A stretch of 64,000 nt of DNA from Ustulina deusta. Lineage: Eukaryota > Ascomycota > Sordariomycetes > Xylariales > Xylariaceae. The notes beneath the pieces are model-generated. The model made no database searches. It was not told the DNA's origin and saw only the letters and a list, made by a program, of their open reading frames with translations. Positions 36,099 through 48,864 of the stretch are shown in pieces. The stretch covers positions 248,001 through 312,000 of the forward strand of contig JAJNNX010000058.1 in the NCBI GenBank assembly GCA_023159155.1. Reading direction: 5' to 3'. The translations under genes were made by a program, and so were the position numbers. The first letter of the stretch is position 1; every line of letters starts with the position of its first letter.

Positions 36099-38276
36099 AT
36101 GAAGACTGCCAAACCGCCCCAAGCCGATGCTACTGGTCCTTCCGGCCGAAGGGCCCAACCAGTTCGTCAAACTCGAACGAACCCTCCAAGAACAACTTCG
36201 GGTCCCTCTCGTGCCGTTGGTGGCCGCGAGCCGCTTGGAGGTAGTCAAGGCCACGACCAGCCTATTGACATCTTTCCTGCCATTACCCATTTCACCGACG
36301 CCATTACCTCCCTGCCCAAAGACATCGTCCGACACTTTACACTCTTGAAAGAAGTCGATGCCAAAATCTTTGCTCCCGAGGAAGCTTTGTTCCAATTTGT
36401 TGACGCCGCTCTCAAGTCAAACCCTCCCGAACCACGAAGCACTCGCGATGGCTCCAGCAGTGTTGCGCCCGCCTCGACACCGATGAGCGCCCAGAACAGC
36501 TCCAGTGGCCACGCGTTGGGCGTCCACCCAGCCCCTGGCTCGCTCAACGGGTCCCCGGCCTCGACCGTCTTTGATCCAAGTAATTTGCCAAGGCGAAAAC
36601 TGTTCTTCCACACCGCAGTCAAGATCCAAGAAATGCTCGTATCTCTCGAAGAGAAAAACCACGTCATATCTACTGCGAATGAGGCCCTCTCCAAACACTT
36701 GTCTCGTATTAATGATATTTGGCCCCACCTCGAGAACGAGTTCAGCGAAGAAGCAAAATGGGGTAGCACTACGCATTGGGCCTACCCAGAGAATCGGATC
36801 AATCGAGCGAGTCAGGCAGAAAGATCGCGGCGTGATGGAGCGGCCGTTATTACCGCTGCTGCGCAGCAGCTTCAAGTAGACGAAGCCGCTGCACGAAGCG
36901 ACGCGAGGAAACAGGCCCTTATAGCGAAGAAGGGCCTTAAGAACCAACATCAAGACTCTGACGCTGACGATCACGAAAACAAGCAAAAGGGCGAGCCCTC
37001 TAAGAAGACACCGGGCGGAGGTAAAGCACGCAAAGTCGCCGAACCTGCAACCCCAGTGGGTCTGGGTATCACCACAGGTGCCAATGCGAACGGGAATCCC
37101 CCATCGAAAAGGAGAAAGGTTGAAAACAATACCAAGGTAGTTAACGGTGGACAGGCTATGGAACGTGCTATGAGCTCCGTGTATGACAACGCCCCCAAAC
37201 CTAAGATTACTAGCCCACGGGTAACTCCAGCGCCCGAACCAAACAAAAAGCGAAAGGCCCTTCCAACTGCTAACAGTATATCGAAGAAGAGGTTTGTCTT
37301 CAACTGCCATCTTAATGACTGTTACTCGCTCGCTAACATTGATTCGCAGCAAAACCGCCGCCGCGCCTGCAGCCGTGGTCTCCCCATCCATACCATCGCC
37401 AACCCCACAGCCTAATCTAGGGGACAAGCCGACTGGTCACAACTCTCCTGTTCCACCAGCTGCCGCGCCGCGCCCAGTTTCTTCGAGGGCGAGACAGAAT
37501 TCCATCCAATCAAATGTAGAGAACGGTCGACAGCGCCCGGCTTCGTCAGCGTCAAACCGACCGAATGGTATGACTATCGCCCCACCCGAAGTTCCTGTTA
37601 TCCCCAACGGACCGCGAGCCTCTGCCGAACCCAAAGCCGTAAAGGAACCTACTGCCATTATCAAGACAGAATCCAATAAGGAAGAAACGAATACTCGCCC
37701 TCTGAGTGCTGTAAATGGCCTTAACAGGAAAGACAATACTCCTAAGTCAGATGATGTAGAATCAAAAGCTGAGCCTGCACAAAATCATGTACAAACCGCG
37801 ACGACCGTTGTTACAACTAAGAGCGGACGAGCTAGTAAACCATCAACCCCCGCACTAGGCAGCTTTCCGGATGCAGCACCACGACCCCGGTCTTCAAGGA
37901 ACGCGTCGACGACCACGGCGAAGAGAAGCCATAAGAAAGGTGCCTCTCAGCACGCGATCCCCACGCGGATTGTGGATGAAGACACGAATAGTAGTGGACA
38001 CGGCGATGACGAAGGCGAGGTCGATGCTGATGAACCCTTATACTGTTATTGCAATGGCGTGAGCTATGGCGAGATGGTGGCTTGCGACGCCGAGGACTGC
38101 GAACGCGAGTGGTTTCATCTAGACTGCGTGGGCTTGAAGGCAGCTCCGCCGTCTAACAGTAAGTGCGCGAAATTCCCGAACTTGGTGACGGCTGACTAAC
38201 GCATGCGGTAGTGAAATGGTATTGTGATAACTGTAAAGACCGCATCAAGACGGGAAAGAAAGTCAACGGCAGGTAA
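36099..38276 (+). CDS. PHO23: ING-family PHD-finger protein, Pho23-type (Rpd3L deacetylase complex)
   Basis: Chromatin reader of the inhibitor-of-growth family. Its N-terminal helix looks more like Pho23 (Rpd3L histone deacetylase complex) than like Yng2 of NuA4. Exons 36099-37291, 37350-38158 and 38212-38276 give 688 residues; donors are GTTTGT and GTAAGT, and intron 1 has a CGCTAAC branch point. The ING helical domain spans residues 50-105 ([34 protein letters not shown]). A long basic, Ser/Pro-rich disordered middle follows, with NLS-like PSKRRKVE and KKRKA. The C-terminal PHD finger (residues about 628-678) shows [34 protein letters not shown] and, after intron 2, MKWYCDNC. The last zinc CxxC is therefore encoded by the final small exon. 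A third ING paralogue class cannot be excluded. Confidence 0.87.
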
Positions 38277-41200
38277 ATGCATTGTTGGAGTGTTCCGCAG
38301 ATAGCGATGTTACTAGGTCACTGTATGATACATATAACGGAGTTGGTGGTTATCATGCAGATCATGCACGGCGAATGGCGTCTGGACGAAGCCGGTTAGC
38401 GAGTGTTTGCAGACTTCCAGTACCTCACGGTTTTGACACCCTGGATAAAGTATATTTCTTTTTCTTTTCGAGGGTTGTTCAATGGATTGATGGATGGCCC
38501 TATTAACGATGAGGGCAAAGATGGAAGAGGTTATTGCGAGATTGTCATGAGAGACAAGGCGACAGAAGGGAGTTTCTGTTATCATATCATGACATCGGGG
38601 GAAAAGAAAACACATCATCATGGAAAAGGGCAGCCCAGGCAGCGGCGGTCCCCTCTAGAACTCCCCGTTTGCGGACTCACCAAAGAGATACCTACTTGCT
38701 CTGCATATGTAACACAACGTTTGTTTCTGCCTGTGACAGGGCGGACAGAAAAGGGAGGGAAACCTCCCGATAGGCATTTACGTATAAAACCAGGTATATA
38801 GACGAATATAAGGGGCCATGGCTCATGCGATGAGCTACATGTATGCGGGTATAACCAATTGGGCCCTGGTATCAACAGGTCGTGAGCATTGGTGCGTGAG
38901 ATGGCTATATCCAGTTACTTAGGTCCTCATGACTTGTGAAATCAATCACATCTATGCTAGGCAGATAATCAGGTGTCATGTACCTTCATTTGGCATGCTG
39001 ACAAGAGCAAATGGATTCAGATTACCAATACACCAGTGACAGCGACAGGAGACATATAGCGACCATTATTCACATGGCGAGAGGCGAAGTTATCTACTAT
39101 AGGTAGACGACTTTCAGCTCGGATGAGACAGCCGAGGCTGTGACGCCCTGCCAAGTGCAGTTGGATTTGCATCCAGCCAGCCACCCCCCAAGTGTACCTA
39201 GCCCTTAGGTTTGCTGTGTAACTTGTAACACCGTCGGCTTAATAGCATAGGGGACTGATGCGAAATGCAACTTCTTCATGTGCGAAGACCTGCAAGCCCT
39301 AGCTGTGTGGTCTTTGCCTCAGATACCAACATATGCAGAGGACGGAATGAGCGAGGCTGATGCGGCTGTTCGACATCAGCTCCGATGCCGGATGCGAAGT
39401 CGAAGCAATGAGCGAGAGCTGGGGTAGGTTAGGTTAGTTGGGTCATGTTTGAGGCTATGGGGCAAATTTCGCGACGAGTCGGGAGAGTCAGTCCGTGAAC
39501 AAACATTGTTTTTTTTTTCTTCCTCCTTCTTCTTTTAAATAAGCGCCGAGGCTGTGATGACAGATAAGACCAAAGCGCATTTGTTTGCTTGCTTTGCTTG
39601 AGTTCGGAACCGGTTTCGGCATTAAAAGCCCGGTTTATTGGCAATTCGGAGTTTGCGTGAGATCCGGCTAGTCATGGGATGGAGGTGAGTAATAATAGTA
39701 CCCATAGTCATCTTGCATTGAATGGTTTACATGTACAGGTTGTTATCAAATTGCCTTCTAGTACTGGACAGAAGCCGACTGCGGCGCGGTCGTTGTCGGC
39801 TCGTAATTAATTTCCTACGTCACCCAGCCCTCGAGCATTTGGAGTTGTTGATCGTCAGAAGACCAGCGGTTTTGGGCAGGTGATCAAGACATTGGGGATT
39901 ATTTATACTTCTCTTCCAACGATAAATACCTATAATGAAGGGAAATAGATGGATGCCCTGATGTAGTGCTGTTCTGTCCATCCATGCGTTGTATTTATAT
40001 ATAACAGGGAACCTGGTGCAGGTGGACTTACACTTACATTCATGTACAATGTATGTATGTACCTACACTCACTGGGCTAGTGGCTATGATGACAAGAGTG
40101 ATTGATGGTGTACCTAGCAGTCATGTCATGTTGCAAAAAGATTGGGCAATAAGACGTGAGAAGTACTGTTGTGCTAGTGTAAAAGGCCAGCAAAAAGCCA
40201 AGATACTAGCCAAGACAGGGCAGGGCTGCACCTAAAAGCTTAGACGGAAACAGGCATCGACCGTGGCCAATGAGCGCCATTGTAGCATGAGAATATCTCC
40301 AATTTTGGCAGTCTTTTTTTTCCTTTTGCCTATTTCGTCAGCTGCCCAGCTCGCAGGGTCACTAAGGACAATGCAGCATGGGAAACCTAGTAGGCAGGTC
40401 AGGTACCTAAGCTCAGGTACCTAGGTTAGACAACACCTCTACAGTACAAGTAGAGCTGTGCATCAAGATGTGAACATGTTTGTTGCATTTCTGACAATGG
40501 CAACAAATGAAGAGAAATAAGCATTCATCATGCACGGCGTCTTATTACTAACATACAATGACCAAATGGTCCAACAGTCATTATTCCGCCAAGAGTGTTA
40601 GAATGGCTGATGTGGTCAGGTGACGATCAGGAAAACTAAGGCCTTTGTTTCCATTACCCAATACTTGGCTGATGGAAACTGCCCGCGCCCGTCATGCGAG
40701 CCGCCTGGCCACAACTGGAGCCACTGGCGGGTTCTGTTTTGGTAAACTTTACTATATCAATGAAACCATTGACGCCCGTCCTTTGGCCGGCTCACCTCTC
40801 CAACCCAACATTGCGGTCCACGTGCTCGCAAATCAGACTCCTAGCTCTACACTAGGCATCTAAGAAAGGTCCCTTCTTGAATCTTCCCCTTGCACGTCCT
40901 CGGCGCTAGTACCGCCGCCTGTAGCAGCCGCTCTGGCTCTGGTCTACCCCGGACTTTTTCTTCTCTCCGTCTTCGTTCATCGTCATTGACCTACACTAGG
41001 ATCAGGGCGACTTAAGAGACCCGCCAAGACATCCACTTACAATAAATAATAATACATAGCCTGCCTTGCCGACATTGTACACTGCCCAAGTATACACGTA
41101 CATACTTACACTGCTCCAACACCACGCATACACTACTCCTGACCTAGTCTACGCTTTCCACGAGGGTCCTCCTTTGTTTTGTTTTTTTATTGTTTAATCT

Positions 41201-41724
41201 ACGTCTAACCTGTTCCTTGCCGGCCCCTATTGGACCTTAAATGGCAACATTCCTCATCGATTCATCAAACAACCATCTACACACGCCAGCCGGTTGATAT
41301 CAGGAGGTGGAAGCGCTTCCCCGCATAGTGTATATCTATTACCTAAACATCCAGTCCATTGACTAACAGCAAGCGTGCCGGGGTGTCTGGTGTTACACCG
41401 TGTGTACCTTTCTCGAACGACCGGGCCAAGGTTTGCGCCACCTGTGCATCCGTGTAGCATCCGTGTCCATCTCCACGGGAGCTTGACGGGCGTCTGCGTG
41501 TCACTGCGAATCCCTCCATACACTACAGCACCTCCCGAGAGAGCAGGAGAGCAAACTGGCATTGCGCTATCGAAAGTGGTTCTTGCACCACAACAACATT
41601 TCACATCTTCGTATCCCCTAGGCTATTCCCATATTGACATCCATACCAATCAACACCTGCTGCACAAGCCCGATCCTTATCCTTACCTCCCTACCCTTTC
41701 CCAACGGCCCCCCCCTTGGTTACC
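38277..41724. other. Gene-poor region of about 3.4 kb between PHO23 and the F-box gene
   Basis: The left end is PHO23 3' flank. No convincing gene. Paired TCAGGTACCTA words lie near 40399-40425. Frames such as 38403-38801 are probably chance frames in the 3' untranslated region. The last 700 bp are C/T-rich and look like promoter and leader of the F-box gene. Confidence 0.5.
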
Positions 41725-43911
41725 ATGGACCTTGTTCCCACCGCCTCTGTCCTGCAGAGCTTGGACGACCACCTCGCAATGGGGCTTATTAAAGCCGGCC
41801 GACCACCCCCTACTGACGGGGAGATGAGTGGCACTACTTCTCCCCAGGAAACATCTCACTCTCCGGCCAAGTCTCCTTCTGGTCGCGCATCCTTCTCCTC
41901 GGTGCGAGAAGTAGACGACGACATCGCCCAGGCCTTTAGCAGCACCAAGATCTCATCATATTTTCGGGACGGGTCGGACACCGCCGTTGTCGACGATAAT
42001 AGTAGCAGCCCTCCGTCAGCCAGTTTCGACATGGCCGAGACACAGTTCATGCCACCTGTCACTCAGCCGCACAGCAGGCTACACGGATGCTGGTTTCCCG
42101 CTGTCGCCGCCGGCAACTTTCAAGGATGGAAACAGATTAGCATGAGGGGCAAGCAGGCGAGCAGGAGCTTTGGGGACCTGCAAGCCTTACGCATGGTTTG
42201 GTCGACGGCTCCCACGCCTGAGAAGACGAAAGACCCCGTAGAGGTACAACGTGTTCCAGGAAGCTCGCCGCTTGAGAGGCTACCCATGGAGATCAAAAGT
42301 AAGTTACCACATAACCCTTTCACATTTCTCCCTAGCGGTATATCACAGATAGCCGGGAGAGCAATCATCGACTGTGTGAAGTTCGACAGCCTTAACTTGC
42401 ACGAGGTCACTCCCCATAACTATACCATAGATTAATCAAACCACGTCCTTGCTACCTCCTCCACATTGCCTGCTGCCTGCCAGTTTGGGCGACTGGTTTG
42501 GAGCGCAAATTCATATAAACAACGCAAGTTCTCATGCTAACATTAAACAGATCAAATCATTGATCACCTCGTACTAGATATCCCCCCAGATGGACTAGCT
42601 AGCCGCAATGCCGACTTAATGGCAATGCTTCTGACTTCAAGGGCACTGCATTCCGCCACGCTGAACGCGCTGTACAGGAATATTACGATTCCTCATTCGA
42701 GGATCTTCCGAAAATTCCTAGCCCACCTTTCTGAAAACCAAGAGCTTGGCACCATTGTGCGAAGATTGGACTTCAGCCACTTTAACCCGACTTCTCTCTT
42801 CACGACTGCAAGTGAGCGAGCTACTACTCGCAACTTGACGCATGAGACATTGCTTCAGTGCCTGGAATTAACACCCTATCTGCGCGAATTTCTGGCCCAG
42901 GAATATGTCGACGAGGACATTGACATACACGTCCTTCGGAAGTTATTCTTCGGTCTGGAGAGGTTGCAAGGACTAGACTTTTGTGCATGCTCTTCTGCGC
43001 CCTTCAAGATCGCGTTTGAGTCCATCCTCTCGGACGAATGGCCTCAGGCGTTGGCCATCACCCGGTTGTCACTGCACCGCTGTATCAGCCTGTCATCCGC
43101 TGTATTCGAGACGTTGCTGCCGCGCCTGAGCAACCTTACGCACCTCGACGTAGCTGGGACCCGCATTACCGATGCGGCACTAATGTCTATCCCGCACACA
43201 GCCAGGATCACGCACCTTAACTTGGCAAAGTGCAAGCTTTTAACAAGCTCGGCCGTCATTGATTTTCTTGCACATCACCCTGCGGTGAAGAATCTTGTTT
43301 ACCTGAGCGTAGCCGCTGACTTCCGAAGCTACGAGCTCCTTGATGAAGATGACGTGACCCGTTTGCTTCCGATCCTACCGTCAACCCTACGGTCACTCAG
43401 TCTCAGGGGCAGCAAGATGAACGCCTCGCACATCAACTTACTACGACCACTAACGAAGCATCTCGAAGAATTGGCAATGGGCCGCCGTCTGAAGACTGAA
43501 GATATCAACCGGCTCTTCCTCCCTGACAAGGTCATGGAGCAGCTAGACTGGATCCCGCACACGCTCAAGTACCTCGATCTATCGGACTATATCGCAGGGT
43601 CGTTAAACCTGCCGGCACTTTTCAGCAATGCTTCTCTCTTGAACCGCCACTCCGCGCCCCTCGAGGTGGTCGAGTTGCCAGATGATGCATATACGCGTCT
43701 CTCTCGGTCACAACCCGTCACGCGCGCCGGGTGGACAGCGACGGATTTCGGCAATCGTGCTTGGCTTGTGAGAAGACCAGAGGGTGCCCGGGATCTCGGT
43801 TTCCGTGACTGGAAGATGGGCGCTGCATTTTGGGGCATGCGCAAGGTGCCTGTGGCCATCGCTAATGTCGGTGGCATGTATGGCAGTTACATGTTCAAGC
43901 GCCACTTGTAA
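41725..43911 (+). CDS. F-box and leucine-rich-repeat protein
   Basis: Probable substrate receptor of an SCF (Skp1-Cullin-F-box) ubiquitin ligase. Exons 41725-42298 and 42551-43911 give 644 residues. The 252-bp intron has a GTAAGT donor, CTAAC branch point and AACAG acceptor, and it lies inside the F-box, which reads LERLPMEIK|NQIIDHLVLD. The N-terminal 180 residues are Ser/Pro-rich and disordered, ending with a conserved-looking FQGWKQISMRGKQASRSFGD. After the F-box come LTSRALHSATLNALYRNITI, typical of fungal F-box proteins. LRR-like strands follow, such as LSNLTHLDVAGTRITDAAL and ARITHLNLAKCKLLTSSAV. The first in-frame ATG (41725) was used. The target substrate is unknown. Confidence 0.82.
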
Positions 43912-46827
43912 ATCACATGAGACCATGCACATAACACATGGTACGGCGTCTTGTCCTAATCGCTAATTACTAATCAGTACTTGGCCTCCCAAATTATTCG
44001 AATTATCTCGTCATTTATGCGCTATACTATCCATTATGGCCTTGTTTTTATCCTTGCCCATGCTGGTGGGCGTTGGCGCCGCTTTTTTCCCTTCGGTTTT
44101 TGGGGACGACTTCATGAAATCACGATAAGATTGGGAACCATCTGGTGTTAAAAGTTTCAGCGAGAGAATACCCAAAAAAACAGAAGTTATGCATGGCGGC
44201 GCTATTTGATTTTTATCTTAGTATGGCCTGGCTTTTTTCTTTTTTTTCTTTCCTTTTTCGTTGGCGTTTGCTTAGGGCATAGCATGGAGCAGTGTAACCC
44301 ATTATCAATGCATATGGGGAAAACTTTCGGCTCTATTGTTTGAGCATCATTATCGCGATGGTTCTGGGCACGATGATGAGCAGTATGGGACACAAGAAAC
44401 AAAAAGTACTAGTGTTGAGCCATAGATAGTTAGATGAGTGGCGAACTAGATTCGCGACATGTGTTCAAATTTATGACTTTTCATATCGGAGACTTGACCA
44501 GGCATGGGAGCAGATTGATGTATGATAGGACGTGAGGTCAGCATGACACAGGGCTGGAAATCATGCCACATAAATTTTGGGATACGTGCACTATGTAGAG
44601 TCGTGCCGTCACAGATCGCGCTCAGTCTCGGCTGAGCTTGACTCATCTGCCCTAAGACACTCTCATGCACTGCAGGAATACTTGGGTCTATCCTAAGCTG
44701 AGCAAACTCAGTTGTACGACGCTTTGCCCCCCCTTTCTTATTGAACATCTAGTTATTTCCCAGTTTTTTGTATACTTGGTTGACTATCCTTCTACTATTT
44801 ATACCGACTAATGCCGTGTAATTATGTGATTAGCTAATATGCGATTTGACACAGAAGCCGACGGTTCTAATACGTGACATAAAAGGCCTGTTAATGAAAC
44901 TAACTTCCCATCTCTTCGGGCAACATGCTGGGGGTCTAGCCTTGGAGGCCTGTCCTAACTTCTAAGGGAGGGGCAAGTCTGCTCTTGCGTATAGAGATAG
45001 TAGGACTCACTGGGCACACACTAAGTTTCTATATGTAAAATAGGATAATTAAAATGGGGCTACTCAGTTGAGTAAACAGTAATGAAGTATTCGCATAAAA
45101 TGGTTCACGATAGGTATAGCTAACAACAAAGCGTGCGTGTATATAGAAAACGCGGTAGCTAGTATATAAATCCGTTGACTTTAGTGCCTAACAGTATAAG
45201 ACATCCCAGAAACCCTCCCCTTCAGCCATGATTATCTATTATATCTCACCCGCCTTATTCTGCTACGTGAATGTGATGCTTAATATTAGATATGCTGGGA
45301 CAAGCAGAAAATGATTAAGATAAGTCAACGTAACATAGTTATGTATTCTAAAAGGTTTAAACATAGTAAGCCCCAAGACCTTTTAGAGCTTGGGGATTCG
45401 AGACAACTAATGGATACCTATATTGTGTCTTCTAACCACCAGGTGCCCAAAAGAGCTCTTTTGGATTGGTTTAGTGTCTCCTTGTCATCCGCGATAAGTC
45501 ATGGTCTGAGACTCAGCTATTCAGCCTCCACTCCTCAACTAAAAGGAGGCATACAAAGAAAAAAAAGAAAAAAAAAGACTGCCGGCTTTAGGACAGGCTG
45601 GGTTAGGTAATTTAGTGTATATATAGCCTTGATATTCCCGCCTTATCCCATTGGTCTCTGAAGGGTGAAGGATATTTGACACCGGAGAAGATCATTATTC
45701 GATCGCGCATTATTCTCCAAGTCCCTAGTCAAGCTACACTCCTAGACATCCTCTGGGTGAGACTAGCGGACGATCTATGGATAAGGGAGTCGACCTTTCC
45801 CCACATCCTGGAGATGGTAGACATTGTATTACAATCGCTTACCTACTCGAGAGAAGAGAGGAGAGGGTATTTTTTGGTTCGTTAGATACTGGGCTGCTGT
45901 ATAGTTTTACGTTGGGCTGTTGCCTCTGTGGTTCTGGGAAGATGTTCGGAGGTGTGACTTAAGATCAAACGTTATTAGATAATGCTTTCTAGCTTGAGAA
46001 TTTAATGCCTTTTAGCAGACATGGTTTATCGGCTGAGATAGATGCTTAAGTGGGATAAATATTATCCTGTTTCTAGGGCAGTAGCAAATGATTACATATA
46101 TGTACTGCTCTGTTATGATTCATAGGTCCCTGGCGATTATCATTAGCGATATCTTTTTCGATTTCGGGACTGTGTTGTTGATGATATTGGTCTGTGGATA
46201 ACGGCTGCTGTTTAGAGAGGATGGTGTTCGTGATTCTGCCGACTCTGAAGACGAGGTTTTCAGTCTGAGACATCGAAAGCTTGTGGGCGGGGCGGAGGAC
46301 GTGGAATTGTTAGATTCTGTCTTCTAACCTAGAATATATGGCACATTCTAAATCGTTTCGTATTTCCACTGAAAATTATAGCATTTAGGGATTTCTAATA
46401 CCTGTGACAACGCCTATCCGAGGAGGCCCCGAAGGATCATTCTAGCTAAGGGTTAGCGGGAGTTGATTATGGCCCCTTGAGATAGGCGTCGTCCGGCTCC
46501 GGCTGCCGTTATGATGGGTAGTCTCCAATCTGCTTTGAGACGGGGCGTTCCGATGGAGCCGCCCGGGCGCAGCCGGTGTACGGCGGCCTACCTGATTGGC
46601 TTTGTGTCTGACCGACACTCAGCTTGGGGGCTTACAAAGAGACGTCATAGATAAGACGAACGACCGAGTATATATACCTAGGTATAAACCCGCCAACTGG
46701 GTACCTCCTTCACCGAGATATACTACCGTCCCGCTCAGGTATCATCACTGCAACCCCGTGCACAATACACATACACACATATACAGATAAAATAAACACA
46801 AACATCTCGCCTTAGTTTGATCGCGTC
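43912..46827. other. Intergenic region of about 2.9 kb between the F-box gene and xanA
   Basis: Frames at 44446-44748 (minus), 45311-45610 and 45676-45885 (plus) were examined; none belongs to a family I recognise. The stretch 44870-46080 is A/T-rich and may contain decayed sequence. The last 400 bp form the xanA promoter. Confidence 0.5.
46481..46790 (+). promoter_or_regulatory. xanA promoter with candidate GATA-factor sites and TATA box
   Basis: GATA words at 46481-46485 (GATAG), 46649-46655 (AGATAAG) and 46784-46790 (CAGATAA) fit the HGATAR consensus of AreA-type nitrogen regulators. A GTATATATACC TATA-like box sits at 46668-46678, about 150 bp before the ATG. I looked for a UaY-type TCGG-N6-CCGA site and did not find a perfect one. 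Regulation by nitrogen is known for purine-use genes in Aspergillus; here it is inference. Confidence 0.4.
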
Positions 46828-48110
46828 ATGGCATCCAAGATTATTGTGGAACCACTGCGCTTCCCCGAGGGCTCAGCCATCGACTTTGGGGCCACAGCGT
46901 CAAACGTCGACATTGAGAACTTGACCGGTAAGAAGACCTGACGCGATGTAGTGACATGATGAAATGCAGCAGTAGGGAGAATACCCGTATCAATCGGTAA
47001 CCTCCTAGAGTGAGTATCCCCACATCGCGCGCACAGCCATCCGCTCGGCCTGCTAACGTCACGTCGGTAGACGATGATTTCGCCGTGATCCGCGACGCCC
47101 TGTTCACGCACCAGGTGCTCGTGTTCAAGGACCAAGGACACGTCTCGCCGAAGGCCCAGTTCAAGCTGACGCAACGCTTTGATCCCGCGGCCGGCTCCTC
47201 CTACGGGCACGGCAAGACGATCGATGCGAAACGGAGCATCCTGCACCCGGATCTGAAGACCATCCCGCACCAGCCCCAGGTGCAAGTCATCGGGAACGGA
47301 CGGGTGGCCTCCTACGAGGGGCTTACGGACTTCCAACTGCGACACCCGCACCACAGGACGTTCCATGCCACGGCCATTCCGGATGACCAGGATCTGGACT
47401 TCACGCGTTTCTACCGCTGGCACATCGACGCTGCGTTGTACGGCCCGCTTGCGCCATCCGTCGTTACGACCCTTCTCGCCGTGAAGGTGCCTAGTGGTCG
47501 GCGTCAGACCTGTCGCTACGACGACGGGACGGGCGACGAATTGGACGTGCCGCTCGGCACGACGGCCTTCGTGTCGGGATACACGATGTACGACTCGCTG
47601 TCCGACGAAGACAAGGCATTCGCGCGCGGGACGAAGGTCGAGTACGCGCCCCATCCGTATGTGTGGATGAGCTCGGCCAAATCGCGGTCCGACGGTCTCG
47701 GCCTGCTCTCGCAAGGTCTGGAGGTGCCCATCGACGAGCTGCCTCCCCACAGCCAGGAGGACACGCAGATCCTGCCCCTCTGCTGGCGCAATCCCGTGAC
47801 GGGGAAACTCGCGCTGCAGGTCCATCCCTCGGCTGTGCGCAGACTTCACCTCGCCGACGGCACCGTCGTCGAGGACCTGGCCGAGGTCCGCGAGAGGGTG
47901 CACAGACTCCAACGTCCCGGCATCGCGCCCAAGCACGTCTACCCGCACGACTGGCAGCAGGGCGACCTCGTGCTCTTCCACAACCGCGGCGTCCTGCACA
48001 GTGTCGTTGGCGCGTTCGCCGAGGACGAGGTCCGATTGTTCCGACAGTGCAATATTGCCGCGAGCCAGTTCCCCGAGGGCCCTGTGCCGACTGCCGCTGT
48101 CACCGCTTGA
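46828..48110 (+). CDS. xanA: Alpha-ketoglutarate-dependent xanthine dioxygenase
   Basis: Fungal xanthine hydroxylase of the TauD/TfdA family: Fe(II)/2-oxoglutarate-dependent oxidation of xanthine to uric acid, an alternative or supplement to molybdenum xanthine dehydrogenase. Exons 46828-46927 and 47071-48110 give 379 residues; the intron has a GTAAGA donor, TGCTAAC branch point and GGTAG acceptor, joining NLT(D)DDFAVIRDAL. Conserved stretches are DFGATASNVDIENLT, GHGKTIDAKRSILHPDLKTI, PHQPQVQVIG and RFYRWHIDAALYGP, the last holding the HxD iron ligands at about His151/Asp153. Further on come TTLLAVKVPSGRRQT, KLALQVHPSAVRRLHLADGT and FHNRGVLHSVVGAF with the distal His near 344, then Arg residues for 2-oxoglutarate. 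The coding part is clearly more G/C-rich than its flanks, and a 395-codon antisense frame exists only as a consequence. Length and motifs match the Aspergillus enzyme. Confidence 0.95.
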
Positions 48111-48807
48111 GTGGGCTACCTAGCTAGGTAGTGTGTGTATTCCGCCTTGCTTCCGCCTTTTTTTCGCCACAGTATGGACACCCCAATTTCTTTTTTGATA
48201 CGATACCTACATAGTGTGCACTGGGTACACTACATACCTAATACGCTCCAGGAACGGAGTCTCGCGACCGAGTGTTGTGGTGGGGAGGCACTGGGCCTGC
48301 TACACTGTTTCTTTCCGAGTTAATGACTTTCTCTTGCTCCTAGAGTCTCATTCATCTGTACTACTGTATGTGTGTGTGTGGTCATTGCCACAGTGAAAGG
48401 CTTTCATAGACTACACTGTAGAACAATAGAATATGACAATCATCGATCCACAGAGGCCTAGGCTCTTGCGTGTCGAGTTCCGTGCAGTATTACTGGATGA
48501 ACTAGGTACCTAATCTAGATCGTGAACAATCAGCGAAGCGCCGAGGCTATTCTTCCAGCCTCTTCGAATGAGAAAAGTTTTGTTGCTTGATGGAGATTGC
48601 AGCGGGCACAGTACAGAATGTATCCAGACTTGATTGGCCAGTGTGTTGGTCCATCAGGTAAAAATTCTTGAAATGGAGCAGCTAGCCCCACTCTGGACAC
48701 AGGCACTCGTGGCCCACCAACAGCACGAATTCTGCCGGCAGCTGGGAAAAAAAAAAAAAATTGCCCCACACCGCCCAGCAGACCGCCCAGCAGACCCTGC
48801 CACTCAG
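48111..48807. other. Intergenic: xanA 3' flank and U3 upstream region
   Basis: No gene seen. It contains TAGGTACCTA at 48503-48512, CTAGCTAGGTAG near 48119, and a run of 13 A at 48749-48761. Confidence 0.5.
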
Positions 48808-48817
48808 TCTATATAAG
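48808..48817 (+). promoter_or_regulatory. TATA box of the U3 snoRNA gene
   Basis: TCTATATAAG lies about 55 bp before the inferred U3 5' end, followed by a CT-rich tract (48820-48862) typical of a polymerase II start region. Confidence 0.65.
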
Positions 48818-48864
48818 GCCTCTCTGCCTCCCTCTCTTCCTCTTCTTTTTTCTTTCTTCTTTAC

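Noticed and set aside
36417..37427. 336-codon open frame on the minus strand
   Set aside because: Antisense to the disordered middle of PHO23 and without recognisable domains.
46812..47999. 395-codon open frame on the minus strand
   Set aside because: Antisense to xanA, whose motifs are unmistakable.
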